From positions 2,170,001 to 2,234,000 of the forward strand of contig NZ_CP126161.1 in assembly GCF_030127105.1 (NCBI RefSeq): a stretch of 64,000 bases of DNA, in the 5' to 3' direction. This document shows positions 1 to 11,015 of the stretch, one piece after another. A program made the translations under genes and the position numbers. The notes beneath the pieces are model-generated. The model was not told where the DNA came from, did not search any database, and was given only the letters and a program-made list of their open reading frames with translations. This DNA comes from Haloarcula pelagica. GTDB taxonomy: Archaea > Halobacteriota > Halobacteria > Halobacteriales > Haloarculaceae. Each line of letters opens with the position of its first letter. Positions within the stretch are counted from its first letter, which is position 1.

Positions 1-48
1 GATCCGGTGGACTTCCAGCAGGTCGGCACGCTCGGCCACACGAACCAC
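1..48 (-). CDS. Possible N-terminus of a GNAT acetyltransferase (partial)
   Basis: The minus strand reads off the left edge from a GTG at 48 and gives VVRVAERADLLEVHRI. This resembles the first strand and helix of GNAT N-acetyltransferases such as archaeal RimI (VRPAERADLLxVxRIE). Third positions in this frame are nearly all G or C, as in the real genes here. A stop lies in frame about 20 codons upstream, so the start cannot be far away. Only 16 residues are visible, so the family call is an inference from a short motif and the start is uncertain. Confidence 0.35.
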   Translation of the reverse strand, partial: MVRVAERADLLEVHRI

Positions 49-208
49 GGGTGGGTCCGGCGTCGCCGGCCCTTCGGGGGGACACCGTCGTCACGGCCCT
101 CGGTAGGGCCGGTGAGTACAAATGCGTTGTCGCCGATCGCGTGTGAACCGTCGACACCGGGACACGATGGCCACAAAGTTCATATCCGTCAGTCGCGAAC
201 TCTCAGGT

Positions 209-225
209 GCACCCGTTTTGGGTGC
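209..225. terminator. Stem-loop 3' of aconitase, next to a C/G-rich tract
   Basis: GCACCC and GGGTGC arms flank GTTTT. Just to the right, 226-262 is almost pure C with scattered A and T on the plus strand, so the minus-strand transcript running out of the aconitase gene meets several G runs of three to six and then this hairpin. It could act as a 3' end or pause signal, or form a G-quadruplex. The assignment is structural only; no gene is seen between about 50 and 382. Confidence 0.3.
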
Positions 226-382
226 CACCACCCCCCACCACCCACCCCCCTCTTTCCACTTTCGTACCCTGTAGCTGCTGGAGTCCGTCCGAGCGGGGCC
301 GTTCTCGCGGGTGCTGTGACGATCGACATAGCGGCGGCTGGTCGCGGCGGCCCGGAAAAATGGGTCGAAATCGGTATCGTCC

Positions 383-2356
383 TCAGTCGTCGGCGGGTGC
401 GGCGCCGCCCTCGTCGTGTTGCATCTTCGTGTGGGGCAGCTTGCCACCGTCGGCGAGGATCTCGCGTTCGCGCGCGGAGGCGTCCAGCGTCGCCGTCGCT
501 TCCCAGTCGTCGTTGATCCGGATGGTGAACTCCTCCTGTCCGGCGCGGACGGCCTCGGCCACGTCGTCGACGATCTCGATGTCGTCGCCCTGCTCGATGT
601 TGGTGTAGGTCTCCTCGTCGATCTCCAGCGGGACGATCCCGAAGTTGAACAGGTTCGCCTTGTGGATGCGGGCGAAGCTCTGGGCCAGCACGGACTCGAT
701 GCCCAGGTACATCGGGCACAGCGCCGCGTGTTCACGGGAGGAGCCCTGGCCGTAGTTCTCGCCGGCCACGAGCACGCCGCCGTCGGATTCGAGCGCGCGC
801 TCCGCGAAGGTCTCGTCGACACGCGAGAGCGTGAACTCCGACAGCTTCGGCACGTTCGACCGGTACATCAGGATGTCCTGCGTGGCAGGGATGATGTGGT
901 CGGTCGTGATGTTGTCCTCCATCTTCAGGAGGGCCTCGCCGCCGACCTCGGCTTCGAGGGGGTCTTTCAGCGGCACGTCGCCGATGTTGGGGCCCTTGAT
1001 GAGTTCGTCGTCGACGGCCTCGTCGGGCGCGATGAGGTCCGACTCGGAGTTGCCGATGTACTCGTCGGGCATCTCCAGGCCGGGCGCCTCCAGATCGCCC
1101 AGTTCGTCGGACAGGTCACGCGGGTCGACGATCTCGCCTTTGATGGCCGCCGCGGTGGCGACCTCCGGCGAACAGAGGTAGACGTTGTCGTCCTCGATAC
1201 CGGAGCGGCCCTCGAAGTTGCGGTTGAACGTCCGCAGCGAGACGGAGTCGCTTGCCGGAACGTGGCCGATGCCGATACAGGCACCACAGGTCGCCTCGGA
1301 GAAGTTGACGCCGGCCGCCATCATCTCCGCGGTCCAGCCCTCGCGGGCCAGCATCTCGGAGGCCTGCTTGGAGCCGGGGGCGACGATCATCTCGGTCTTC
1401 TTGTCGATGTTGCGTCCTTCGAGCATCTTCGCGCCGGGGAGGATGTCCTCGTAGGCGCCGTTCGTACAGGAGCCGATCATGACCTGCTCGACATCGACGC
1501 CCTCGACCTCGCGGACGGGAACGACGTTGTCCGGCATCGACGGCTCGGCGATGAGCGGTTCCAGCTCCGAGAGGTCGACGACGATCTCGTCGTGGTACTC
1601 GGCGTCGTCGTCGGGCTGGAACTCCTCGTAAACGTCCCCGCGGCCGAGGCGTTCGAGGTAGTCTTTCGTGTTCTCGTCGGTCGGGAAGATCGAGGAGGTC
1701 GCACCGAGCTCCGTCCCCATGTTGGTGATCGTCGTCCGCTCGGGGACCGAGAGGGTCTCGACACCGGGGCCGGTGTATTCGAGGACCTTGCCGACGCCAC
1801 CTTTCACGGAGAGGCGACGGAGCAGCTCGAGGATCACGTCTTTGGCGGTGGCCCAGTCGGGCAGTTCGCCTTCGAGGCGGACGTTGACGACCTCGGGCAT
1901 GTCGATGTAGTAGGCACCGCCACCCATGGCGACGGCGACATCGAGGCCACCGGAGCCGATGGCGAGTTCGCCCAGGCCGCCGGGGGTCGGCGTGTGGGAG
2001 TCCGACCCCAGCATCGTCTTGCCGGGCTCGGCGAAGTTCTCCTTGTGGACGTTGTGACAGATGCCGTTACCGGGCCGGGAGAAGTGCGCACCGAAGGTCC
2101 CGGCGGCCGACCGGAGGAACCGGTGGTCGTCGGTGTTCTTGAAGTCGAACTGGTAGGTCTGGTGGTCACAGTACTGGGCGGCCAGCTCCGTCTGGACTTC
2201 TTCGAGGCCCAGCGCTTCGAACTGGAGCCAGACGAGCGTGCCGGTCGTGTCCTGTGTGAGCACCTGGTCGATCTCGATACCGATCTCCTCGCCGGGTGTC
2301 AGCTCCCCTTCGACGAGGTGGTCGTCGAGAATCTTTTCCGTAAGCGTCTGTCCCAT
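383..2356 (-). CDS. acn: Aconitate hydratase
   Basis: Converts citrate to isocitrate in the TCA cycle in the cytoplasm, using a [4Fe-4S] cluster. The 657-aa protein is a single chain with the N-terminal Fe-S domains followed by the swivel domain, as in the monomeric aconitase/isopropylmalate isomerase family. Cluster ligands are visible as SCTNG near residue 294 and CGACIG near residue 358, and the substrate-binding stretch GSDSHTPTPGGLG lies near residue 115. The start MGQTLTEKIL at 2356 is chosen over the longer frame because it matches where the family begins; the 20 upstream codons are basic and carry the promoter. It is transcribed alone, divergently from the dUTPase-like gene. Confidence 0.96.
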   Translation of the reverse strand: MGQTLTEKILDDHLVEGELTPGEEIGIEIDQVLTQDTTGTLVWLQFEALGLEEVQTELAAQYCDHQTYQFDFKNTDDHRFLRSAAGTFGAHFSRPGNGICHNVHKENFAEPGKTMLGSDSHTPTPGGLGELAIGSGGLDVAVAMGGGAYYIDMPEVVNVRLEGELPDWATAKDVILELLRRLSVKGGVGKVLEYTGPGVETLSVPERTTITNMGTELGATSSIFPTDENTKDYLERLGRGDVYEEFQPDDDAEYHDEIVVDLSELEPLIAEPSMPDNVVPVREVEGVDVEQVMIGSCTNGAYEDILPGAKMLEGRNIDKKTEMIVAPGSKQASEMLAREGWTAEMMAAGVNFSEATCGACIGIGHVPASDSVSLRTFNRNFEGRSGIEDDNVYLCSPEVATAAAIKGEIVDPRDLSDELGDLEAPGLEMPDEYIGNSESDLIAPDEAVDDELIKGPNIGDVPLKDPLEAEVGGEALLKMEDNITTDHIIPATQDILMYRSNVPKLSEFTLSRVDETFAERALESDGGVLVAGENYGQGSSREHAALCPMYLGIESVLAQSFARIHKANLFNFGIVPLEIDEETYTNIEQGDDIEIVDDVAEAVRAGQEEFTIRINDDWEATATLDASAREREILADGGKLPHTKMQHDEGGAAPADD

Positions 2357-2490
2357 AACGTCCGAGTGTCGATTGCGCGAGCGTATAAATCCCGCGTATC
2401 CTTCCCTATTTTTCACCTTTCGATACCCCCGACACGGGGTGGGAACCAGGGAACGGCAAGCCTTTCGTCCTGGCGGTGCCAGCGACTGTC

Positions 2491-2952
2491 ATGTTCAAGA
2501 GCGGGCGGTTCGTCGCCGAACGACTGGACGACCTTCGGGCCGAACAGGTCCAACCCAACGGGGTCGACCTCACGCTCGGGAGCGTCTTCGAACAGGTCGA
2601 GCCCGGACGGATCGGTCGGGAGGGCAAGACCGTCGGGACACGCCGGGAACTCGACGCCGAGGACGGCGTCTACCACCTCGACCCGGGCGGGTACGTCGTC
2701 CAGTACGGCGACCGCGTCGTCATCCCAGAGGGCCACGTCGGCTTTCTGTACCCCCGGTCGTCGCTGTTGCGCAACTCCTGTATGCTGGATACGGCCGTCT
2801 GGGACGCCGGTTACGAGGGGAAAGGCGAGGGGCTGCTGGAGGTCCACCACCCCATCGAACTGGAACGGGGCGCTCGCATCGCCCAGCTCGTCCTCGCGGA
2901 GGCGGCGCACGAGGGGACCTACGAGGGGAGCTACCAGCGCGAGAACCTCTGA
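2491..2952 (+). CDS. dut: dUTPase / dCTP deaminase family protein
   Basis: Probably hydrolyses dUTP to dUMP, or deaminates dCTP, supplying thymidylate precursors and keeping uracil out of DNA. The 153-aa protein has the trimeric family fold, with PRSSLLR near residue 88 and DxGYEGKGEG near residue 104, the two motifs that build the active site between subunits. Haloarchaeal members of this subgroup are usually annotated as dUTP nucleotidohydrolase, but sequence alone does not separate deaminase, dUTPase or bifunctional forms. The start ATG at 2491 (MFKSGRFV) is preferred over one five codons upstream. Two uracil/deamination repair genes lie 6 kb downstream. Confidence 0.85.
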   Translation: MFKSGRFVAERLDDLRAEQVQPNGVDLTLGSVFEQVEPGRIGREGKTVGTRRELDAEDGVYHLDPGGYVVQYGDRVVIPEGHVGFLYPRSSLLRNSCMLDTAVWDAGYEGKGEGLLEVHHPIELERGARIAQLVLAEAAHEGTYEGSYQRENL

Positions 2953-2969
2953 GACTGCCACCCCTCCGG

Positions 2970-3404
2970 CTACGGCTCGTCTTCGAGCGCCCGCTCGCGG
3001 AGCCGTTTCGAGTGCTCGCTCTCGGCGGTCAGTTCGGGCACCGGGGTCGGCTTCCCCTCATCGATGGCGACGAAGGTGGCGTAGGCGCTTGTCGTCCGCT
3101 CGGTCTCGCCGGTGTGAGGGTTCTCCCGGGCGACCTCAATGTGGACCCGGACGCTGGTCCGGCCCGTCGCGTACGCGTACGATTCGATCCGTGCGTTGTC
3201 GCCGATCGGGATGGGGCGCTCGAAGTCCACTCGGGACATCTGTGCGGTGACACAGGACTCCCGGGCGGCCCGCATCGCAGACATCGCGCCGAACTCGTCC
3301 ATCCACTTCATCACGATCCCGCCGTGGGCGCTCTCGTAGTTGTTCGCGTCACCGGGCTGGACCCGTTCGCGGTTGACGATGTGTGTCTCCTCGATGGTCG
3401 GCAT
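2970..3404 (-). CDS. Acyl-CoA thioesterase, hotdog fold (YciA/BFIT-like)
   Basis: A 144-aa cytoplasmic hotdog-fold enzyme expected to hydrolyse acyl-CoA thioesters. The N-terminal region shows the family pattern with N21-N22, HGG at about 28-30 and WMDE at about 34-37, which sits at the start of the hotdog helix and carries the catalytic acid. Single-domain length is normal for the YciA type. It converges on the dUTPase-like gene with 17 bases between stops. The physiological substrate cannot be read from the sequence. Confidence 0.85.
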   Translation of the reverse strand: MPTIEETHIVNRERVQPGDANNYESAHGGIVMKWMDEFGAMSAMRAARESCVTAQMSRVDFERPIPIGDNARIESYAYATGRTSVRVHIEVARENPHTGETERTTSAYATFVAIDEGKPTPVPELTAESEHSKRLRERALEDEP

Positions 3405-3458
3405 ACCCCTGCTTGACGGGCCGGCGTGAAAACGGTGTGTCCGCGTGGCCCGGCGGGC

Positions 3459-5498
<2,040 letters not shown>

Positions 5499-5540
5499 CC
5501 GAGTCGCCTTTTCGAGTTCTCTCCTCCCGCCAGCGACTGC

Positions 5541-6152
5541 TCACTCGTCCGGGTACTTCGGTTCGCGCCGCTCGGCCCGTTCGAGCGCCCGCTCGACGAT
5601 ACTTCGAACGTCGCCGTGGAAGACGCTCCCGTGGCCCGAGTACATGTGTTCGACGCCGTCGGGCATGCGGTCGAGCAGGTCCCGGATGCTCTCGATGAGT
5701 CGCTCGCGGGACTGGCCGGGGTAGTCGGTCCGGCCGAACGACCCGCCCTCGAAGGCGCCGTCGTCGTGGACGACCACGTCGCCCGAAAAGAGCGAGGCCG
5801 CCGAGACCAACGAGACATGGTCGTCGGCGTGGCCCGGCGTGTAGACGACCTCGCAGTCCTCGTCGCCGACCAGCACCGTGTCGCCGTCCGCGATGGCGTG
5901 GTCCCGCCGGGCGTGGTCCGCGTAGGCGTACACCTCGGCGTCGAAGGCGTCGAGGACAGCGTCGAGTTGCTCGACGTGGTCGCCGTGTTGGTGGGTCAGG
6001 ACGACCGCGTCGAGCGTGTCGGTGTGTTCCCGGATGGCGTCGACGACCCCCTCGTAGGCGCCGGCGTCGACGAGCGTCGTCCGGTCGCCGGTCGCGAGGT
6101 AGGCGTTACACGTGAACGTCTCGGCGTCGGCGGTGACGGTGTGAACCTCCAT
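5541..6152 (-). CDS. MBL-fold metallo-hydrolase
   Basis: A 203-aa metallo-beta-lactamase fold hydrolase, glyoxalase II-like in layout. The zinc motif THQHGDH lies near residue 50, a further His at PGHADDH near 113, an Asp at FSGDVVV near 128 and a late His in [10 protein letters not shown] near 172. The start at 6152 ([18 protein letters not shown]) is where the fold begins; the same frame stays open far upstream only because of high GC. The substrate is not predictable. It is followed upstream, on the same strand, by the sugar-binding lipoprotein gene 38 bases away. Confidence 0.88.
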   Translation of the reverse strand: MEVHTVTADAETFTCNAYLATGDRTTLVDAGAYEGVVDAIREHTDTLDAVVLTHQHGDHVEQLDAVLDAFDAEVYAYADHARRDHAIADGDTVLVGDEDCEVVYTPGHADDHVSLVSAASLFSGDVVVHDDGAFEGGSFGRTDYPGQSRERLIESIRDLLDRMPDGVEHMYSGHGSVFHGDVRSIVERALERAERREPKYPDE

Positions 6153-6190
6153 GGGCAAGTGGTGGAGCGGGGCCCGCTTCAGTGTCGTGG

Positions 6191-7699
6191 TCAGGCCTCG
6201 CGCTCGATGGTCGACAGCGTCTCGGCGAGTTCCGCCATCGCCGCCGCGGCGGACTGCTCGCCCGCGACGGCGGCGTTGGCCCGGTCGGCGACCGCGCGGG
6301 CCTGCCGGGACCAGACCCGTGTGGCGGGCTGGGAGACGGCGTTCTCGGCGGCGACCCGCAGCGTCGGGAGATACCGGTCGGGGACGCTGCCGAGCCCGTC
6401 GGCCCACAGCGACAGGTCCGGCGGGAAAGTTCCGGCGAACGCGGCGTAGAACCGCAGGAACGCCGGTTCGGCCATCGCGTCGAGCACCGCACGGACGGCC
6501 TCGTGGCGGTCGCTGTGTGGGTTCACCGCGACGACGAACCCGCCCAGCGCGGCCGTCGTCCCGTCTGCTGCCGGCGCCTGTGCGTCGCTCGACGCGCGGG
6601 CGTAGGGCAGCGGCATCGCGCCCAGGTCCCGGCCGAAGGGGCCGTCCGGCCCGCCCATCCTGCGGAGCGCGTACGGCCAGTTCCGGTGGGCGACGGCCCG
6701 GCCCGCGGCGACCGGCTCCCGCGAGGGTTCTTCGGTCCAGTCGAGGACGGCTGCGGGCGCGATGTCCGGTGCGTATCCCTCGAACCCTTCGACGCTGGTG
6801 CCGTCGACGAACCGCTGCATCATCCGGAGGCTCTCGACGACGGGAGCCTCGTCGACGGTAACCGGGCGCTGTCCGACGGGGCCAAAGAGGGTCTCGCGGC
6901 CGCCGAAGTACGCGCCGCCCCACGACGACAGCACTTCGTTGAACGAACAGCAAGCGGTGCCGATGTAGCGGTCCCACTGGGTCGTGAAGCCGTAGTCGAC
7001 CCCGGCGTGGTCCCGAACGTCCGCGATCACCTGGGACCACTCCCGCCAGGACATCGGCTCGGTCGCCCACCCGTCTGTGCCGGGGCTGTAGCCGGCCGCT
7101 TCGGCCAGATCTCGACGGTACATGACCGTCGGCAGGTCGACGAACAGCGGGAGGCCGAACAGTGTGTCCCCGTCGACGGACTCGCTGGCTCGGCGGATCG
7201 GGCCGAGATGGCTGTCGGCCGCCCGGGCGGCGTCGGGGGCCAGCGCGGAGACGGGCCGGAGGTAACCCAGGTCGCGCAACACCGGGAGGTCGCGGTAGCT
7301 GATCGTGAACAGGTCCGGCCGGGACTCGCCGCCGGCGAGGCGCTGTTTGAGCCGCGAGAGCCGCGTCACCGTGTCGTAGGTGGGCTCGGTGATCCGGACG
7401 GTGATCCCGTCCGCCAGCCCGCCCGCTTCGCGGAGCGCGTCCCGGATCGCCGACGGCCCCCCGTCGTCGAGGTGGCTCGCCACGTTCCAGACGACCGTCC
7501 GACCGTCGGGCGTCGAGGTGCCCGTGACCGTCCCGGTCGGCTCCGCGTCGTCCGTCGGGGTCGACCACGCCGTGTCCGTCGGCGTCGACTGGCTCCCCTC
7601 CCGGGATCCGAACCGGCCACAGCCCGCAGTGCCCGCCGCCAGGGCAGCGACGAACGTACGGCGGGTGACAGTCGATCGGGCGGACGACTCGTCGGCCAT
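6191..7699 (-). CDS. Extracellular solute-binding lipoprotein (sugar ABC type)
   Basis: A 502-aa predicted Tat-exported lipoprotein: TRRTFVAAL near residue 13 followed by the lipobox TAGC at about 24-27, then a low-complexity linker rich in Ser, Thr and Asp. The body resembles carbohydrate-binding components of ABC importers (family 1), with ITYRDLPVL-like and WREWSQVI segments. It should sit on the outer face of the membrane and deliver a ligand to a permease, but no ABC permease or ATPase gene is adjacent, so it is an orphan here. The divergent ThuA-like gene suggests a sugar. The start at 7699 places the twin arginines near the N-terminus. Confidence 0.8.
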   Translation of the reverse strand: MADESSARSTVTRRTFVAALAAGTAGCGRFGSREGSQSTPTDTAWSTPTDDAEPTGTVTGTSTPDGRTVVWNVASHLDDGGPSAIRDALREAGGLADGITVRITEPTYDTVTRLSRLKQRLAGGESRPDLFTISYRDLPVLRDLGYLRPVSALAPDAARAADSHLGPIRRASESVDGDTLFGLPLFVDLPTVMYRRDLAEAAGYSPGTDGWATEPMSWREWSQVIADVRDHAGVDYGFTTQWDRYIGTACCSFNEVLSSWGGAYFGGRETLFGPVGQRPVTVDEAPVVESLRMMQRFVDGTSVEGFEGYAPDIAPAAVLDWTEEPSREPVAAGRAVAHRNWPYALRRMGGPDGPFGRDLGAMPLPYARASSDAQAPAADGTTAALGGFVVAVNPHSDRHEAVRAVLDAMAEPAFLRFYAAFAGTFPPDLSLWADGLGSVPDRYLPTLRVAAENAVSQPATRVWSRQARAVADRANAAVAGEQSAAAAMAELAETLSTIEREA

Positions 7700-7786
7700 C
7701 GACAGTTCGGTTCCGCCGCCGTGTGGATAAGTCTCGTGGCTCGCCCGATGCCAGCCGTTTTCCCGTCCCGCATCCACCGTCGGGAT

Positions 7787-8506
7787 ATGGTATCCGTCAC
7801 CGTCTGGAACGAGTACGTCCACGAACAGGAGGACGAAGCCGTCGCCGAGGTGTACCCCGACGGCATCCACGCGACGATCGCCGACGCGCTGGCCGACCGA
7901 GGCCACGAGACACGCACTGCGACCCTCCAGGAACCCGAGCACGGCCTCACCGAGAGCGTCCTCGACGACACCGAGGTGCTGACCTGGTGGGGCCACGCCG
8001 CCCACGACGAGGTCGACGACGAGATCGTCGAACGGGTCGCCGCCCGCGTCCGGGACGGGATGGGACTGCTCGTCCTCCACTCGGCACACGCCTCGAAGCC
8101 GTTCCAGCGCCTGCTGGGAACCCCCTGTGATCTGACCTGGCGGGAGGCCGGCGAGCGGGAACGCTGCTGGGTCGTCGACCCGGGACATCCGATCACCGAC
8201 GGTCTGGACGACTCCATCGTCATCGAGGAGGCCGAGATGTACGGCGAGCCCTTCGGCGTCCCCGAACCCGACCGGCTCGTGTTCACCTCCTGGTTCGAGG
8301 GCGGCGAGGTGTTCCGCAGCGGCTGTTGTTACCGCCGGGGCCGCGGGAAGGTCTTCTACTTCCGGCCGGGCCACGAGACGTACCCGATCTACCACCGCGA
8401 CGATGTCCAGCGCGTGCTCGGAAACGCCGTCGAGTGGGCCGCGCCGACAGAGGGCGCCGACGCCCACGCGGGCAACCGTAACGTCGAGCCACGCGAATCG
8501 ATCTGA
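7787..8506 (+). CDS. ThuA-like protein (trehalose utilisation family)
   Basis: A 239-aa soluble protein with the ThuA fold, a class I glutamine amidotransferase-like alpha/beta domain. Visible family features are the N-terminal [11 protein letters not shown], the turn [12 protein letters not shown] near residue 65, the [13 protein letters not shown] strand near residue 92 and the closing [13 protein letters not shown] near residue 190. ThuA proteins are linked to trehalose or related disaccharide metabolism in bacteria, with poorly defined chemistry. It is transcribed divergently from the sugar-binding lipoprotein, 87 bases away, consistent with a shared sugar-related role; that link is inferred. 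Confidence 0.88.
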   Translation: MVSVTVWNEYVHEQEDEAVAEVYPDGIHATIADALADRGHETRTATLQEPEHGLTESVLDDTEVLTWWGHAAHDEVDDEIVERVAARVRDGMGLLVLHSAHASKPFQRLLGTPCDLTWREAGERERCWVVDPGHPITDGLDDSIVIEEAEMYGEPFGVPEPDRLVFTSWFEGGEVFRSGCCYRRGRGKVFYFRPGHETYPIYHRDDVQRVLGNAVEWAAPTEGADAHAGNRNVEPRESI

Positions 8507-8655
8507 CGCCACCGAACCGCCGGAGGGCGACGACCTGTCCTTCGACGATGGTCGAAAACGGACGGGAGATTGGCCCACACTCCCCCTGGGGGCGTCTCCA
8601 GAACTGAGTCCGCCGAGTGATTTATTGGTGGGAACAGCGTAGTTGTAGACGTACC

Positions 8656-8844
8656 ATGGGGTTCGGGAGCTACGACGAATCAGAACAAGACAATCAGGAG
8701 TACGACACAGACTTCGACGACGACGATGGACTCGACACGGAGGACAACACCCACGAGGGTGATGTCGAGTACGAGTTCACCGCGTCGAACGACGAACTAC
8801 TCGATCGCCTGGAAGACATCAAGGAGACCGAGAAAAACACGTGA
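8656..8844 (+). CDS. Small acidic haloarchaeal protein (DUF5786-like)
   Basis: A 62-aa highly acidic protein, with GFGSYDESEQ at the N-terminus, a central run of Asp and Glu, and a short C-terminal helix DELLDRLEDIKETE. Family resemblance is to a small conserved haloarchaeal protein of unknown function. A TATA-like TTTATTGG lies about 35 bases upstream. Its TGA stop overlaps the GTG start of the next gene by four bases (GTGA), so the two are translationally coupled. Confidence 0.75.
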   Translation: MGFGSYDESEQDNQEYDTDFDDDDGLDTEDNTHEGDVEYEFTASNDELLDRLEDIKETEKNT

Positions 8845-9392
8845 AATCGGGGGTCCGAGCCCTCGGGATCGCGGAGTCGTACCGGGAGTCGACCAGTCAG
8901 CTCGCAGGGGCCGTCGTCCGCGCCAGTCGGGTGGTGGACGGGTTCGTTTTCGGGACGTGTACCGTCGGCGGGAGCGACGCGACCGCCGCCGTCTGTGAGA
9001 TGGTCGAGCGGCTGGCCCGCGAGGACATCCGCTATCTGCTCGTGGCCGGTGTCGCGCCGGCGTGGTTCAACGTCTTCGACCTGCACGAACTCCACGACCG
9101 GACGGGGCTGCCGACCGTCTCGGTGACCTTCGAGGCCTCGCCCGGTCTAGAGTGTGCGATCCGCGAGGCGTTCGACGACCCCGAAGTCGTCGCGGACCGC
9201 CTGGCGACGTACCGCGCCCAGCCAGACCGCCGCCCCGTCACCGTCAACGATCGGCCGGTGTACGTCCGCAGCGTTGGGCTCCCAGACCGTGAGGCGGCCG
9301 ACGTGGTGCGGGCGTTCACCCCCGAAGGAGGCCGGCCGGAACCGCTCCGGGTGGCGCGATTGGCGGCCCGCGCCCTCGACGACGCCGAGTGA
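8841..9392 (+). CDS. DUF99 (UPF0215) protein, endonuclease V-like
   Basis: A 183-aa protein of the DUF99 family, labelled endonuclease dU in family databases and related in fold to endonuclease V (RNase H-like). The family hallmarks GIAESYR near residue 9, DGFVFGTCTVGGSDAT near residue 32 and GVAPAWFNVFDL near residue 71 are clear. The expected role is recognition of deaminated bases, but the biochemistry of haloarchaeal members is not something I can confirm. GTG start, four-base overlap with the preceding small acidic gene; uracil-DNA glycosylase follows 46 bases later on the same strand. Confidence 0.85.
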   Translation: MKSGVRALGIAESYRESTSQLAGAVVRASRVVDGFVFGTCTVGGSDATAAVCEMVERLAREDIRYLLVAGVAPAWFNVFDLHELHDRTGLPTVSVTFEASPGLECAIREAFDDPEVVADRLATYRAQPDRRPVTVNDRPVYVRSVGLPDREAADVVRAFTPEGGRPEPLRVARLAARALDDAE

Positions 9393-9438
9393 GCGGCGGG
9401 ACCGCCGGGCTTGATACGCCCGGGTGCGAACGGGCGGT

Positions 9439-10026
9439 ATGGAACGGATGGACGGGCTCGATGTCGTCGCCTGCGAGCGCTGCCCGGAGCTGTGTGCGTC
9501 GCGCTCGCGGATCGTCAACGGCGTCGGCCCGGCGGACGCCGACCTCCTGTTCGTCGGCGAGGCGCCCGGGGCCAACGAGGACGAACAGGGCGAACCGTTC
9601 GTCGGCCGCAGCGGCGACGTGTTAGACGAGACGCTCCGGGAGGTCGGCCTGGACCGGGCCGACGTACGCATCACGAACTGCGTGCGCTGTCGCCCGCCGG
9701 ACAACAGGGACCCCCACGTCGAGGAACGGGAGAACTGCCGGGAGTACCTCGACCACGAGATCGACGCCGTCGACCCCGAGGTCGTCGTCACGCTCGGGAA
9801 GGTCCCGGCCGAACACCTCCTCGGGCGGGACGTGGCGGTCACCGGCGAGGCCGGCGAGGTGTACGACGTGGCCATCGAGGGGACGCCCCAGCGCGTGCTG
9901 GTCTGTGTCCACCCGGCGGCGACGCTGTACGATCCAAGCCAGAAAGAGACGTTCGCGTCGACACTGGAGAAAGCCGCCGAGTTCACCGACGGCGAGAGCG
10001 GCCAGAAGCGGCTGGGTGACTTCTAG
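9439..10026 (+). CDS. udg: Uracil-DNA glycosylase, family 4 ([4Fe-4S])
   Basis: Removes uracil arising from cytosine deamination or dUTP incorporation. The 195-aa protein starts with the cluster ligands CERCPELC (residues 10-17), then the active-site motif GEAPGANEDEQGEPFVGRSG near 38-57, the second pair of cysteines around CVRC near 77, and the closing motif HPAA near 160. This spacing marks the family 4 enzymes of archaea and thermophilic bacteria. The two stop codons of this gene and the convergent phnE overlap by four bases. It lies directly after the DUF99 gene. Confidence 0.93.
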   Translation: MERMDGLDVVACERCPELCASRSRIVNGVGPADADLLFVGEAPGANEDEQGEPFVGRSGDVLDETLREVGLDRADVRITNCVRCRPPDNRDPHVEERENCREYLDHEIDAVDPEVVVTLGKVPAEHLLGRDVAVTGEAGEVYDVAIEGTPQRVLVCVHPAATLYDPSQKETFASTLEKAAEFTDGESGQKRLGDF

Positions 10027-11015
10027 TTCTTCTCGGTCCGGCCGATCCACTTCTCGGCGTTCAGCAGGTCACGCAGCCCCTCGACGAAGCCCTTGCTCTC
10101 GTGTTCGCCGGGGCGCAGGCGGGCACGAATTCGCGAGGAGAGCAGTTCGATCGAGAGGACGACGATGAACACCATGACGATGCCCGCAGCGGTATTCTGG
10201 AACTGGAGGAGGTCCTGCTGGTTCCGGATGTACAGCCCCAGGCCGCCGGCGCCGACGACACCCAGCGAGATGGCGATGCGGGTGTTGATCTCCAGGATGT
10301 ACAGCGTCCAGGCGATAAAGGAACGGGAGACCTGGCTCAACATCCCGAAGCCGACGGTCTGGGTCCGGGAGGCCCCGGTCGACTGGATGGCCTCGATGGG
10401 GCCTTCCTCGACCTCTTCGAGTTCGTCGGTAAAGAGCCGACCGAGGTTACCGATCGTGTCGGTGGCGATCGCCAGCACGGCGGTCGCCTGGCTCGGCGGG
10501 CCAAACGGGATAAAGAGGAAGATCCAGACGATCGCGGGGATCGCGCGGATGGCGCTCATCGTCCCGCGGAAGATGAAGTTGAAGGGGAACGGCGTCACCT
10601 GCTCGCTGCCCAGCACGCCCAGGACGAGCGCGGGCAGGAAGCCCAGTACCGTCCCGAGGAAGCCAAGCAGGAGAGTCACGACCGCGGCTTTCACGAGGGT
10701 CAGCCGCGGCGACGCGAGCGTCTCGACGAAGGTTCCGGGGGTGGCGAGGCTCGCACCGATCGCCGAGAGACCCGTGATCGCGTTGTTCTTCGTGTACAGC
10801 GTCAGCGACTCGAAGTTCGGCGGGAAGAAGGCGAAGATGAACTCGATGAACGCCGGGACGCCGCTCTGGATCTCGCCGATATCGAACTGGACGAACCCGA
10901 GCCCCAGGTACGTGACCACGACGATCCCGAGTATCAGGAGGAGCGTCCCGACCTGCCGGGCCCGTCGGGTGCGCCGGAGCGAGTTGAGCTGTGCCGTGAT
11001 CGGTTCGGTGCTCAC
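10023..11015 (-). CDS. phnE: Phosphonate/phosphate ABC transporter permease PhnE
   Basis: A 330-aa inner-membrane permease with about six transmembrane helices (first at about 22-42). The binding-protein-dependent transport signature near the cytoplasmic loop reads EEGPIEAIQSTGASRTQTVGFG, about residues 203-224. GTG start at 11015 overlaps the stop of phnC by four bases. It is the last gene of phnD-phnC-phnE, with which it would form a complete importer. No C-P lyase or phosphonatase gene is in the window, so the ligand may be phosphonate, phosphite or phosphate. Confidence 0.92.
   Translation of the reverse strand: MSTEPITAQLNSLRRTRRARQVGTLLLILGIVVVTYLGLGFVQFDIGEIQSGVPAFIEFIFAFFPPNFESLTLYTKNNAITGLSAIGASLATPGTFVETLASPRLTLVKAAVVTLLLGFLGTVLGFLPALVLGVLGSEQVTPFPFNFIFRGTMSAIRAIPAIVWIFLFIPFGPPSQATAVLAIATDTIGNLGRLFTDELEEVEEGPIEAIQSTGASRTQTVGFGMLSQVSRSFIAWTLYILEINTRIAISLGVVGAGGLGLYIRNQQDLLQFQNTAAGIVMVFIVVLSIELLSSRIRARLRPGEHESKGFVEGLRDLLNAEKWIGRTEKN

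Noticed and set aside
416-3250. 944-codon open frame opposite aconitase
   Set aside because: It is the antisense shadow of a clear aconitase. High GC keeps the opposite frame open; the translation has no family features.
6182-8506. 774-codon frame running through the binding-protein gene into ThuA
   Set aside because: Only the last 239 codons, from 7787, match a family. The upstream part is antisense to the solute-binding gene.
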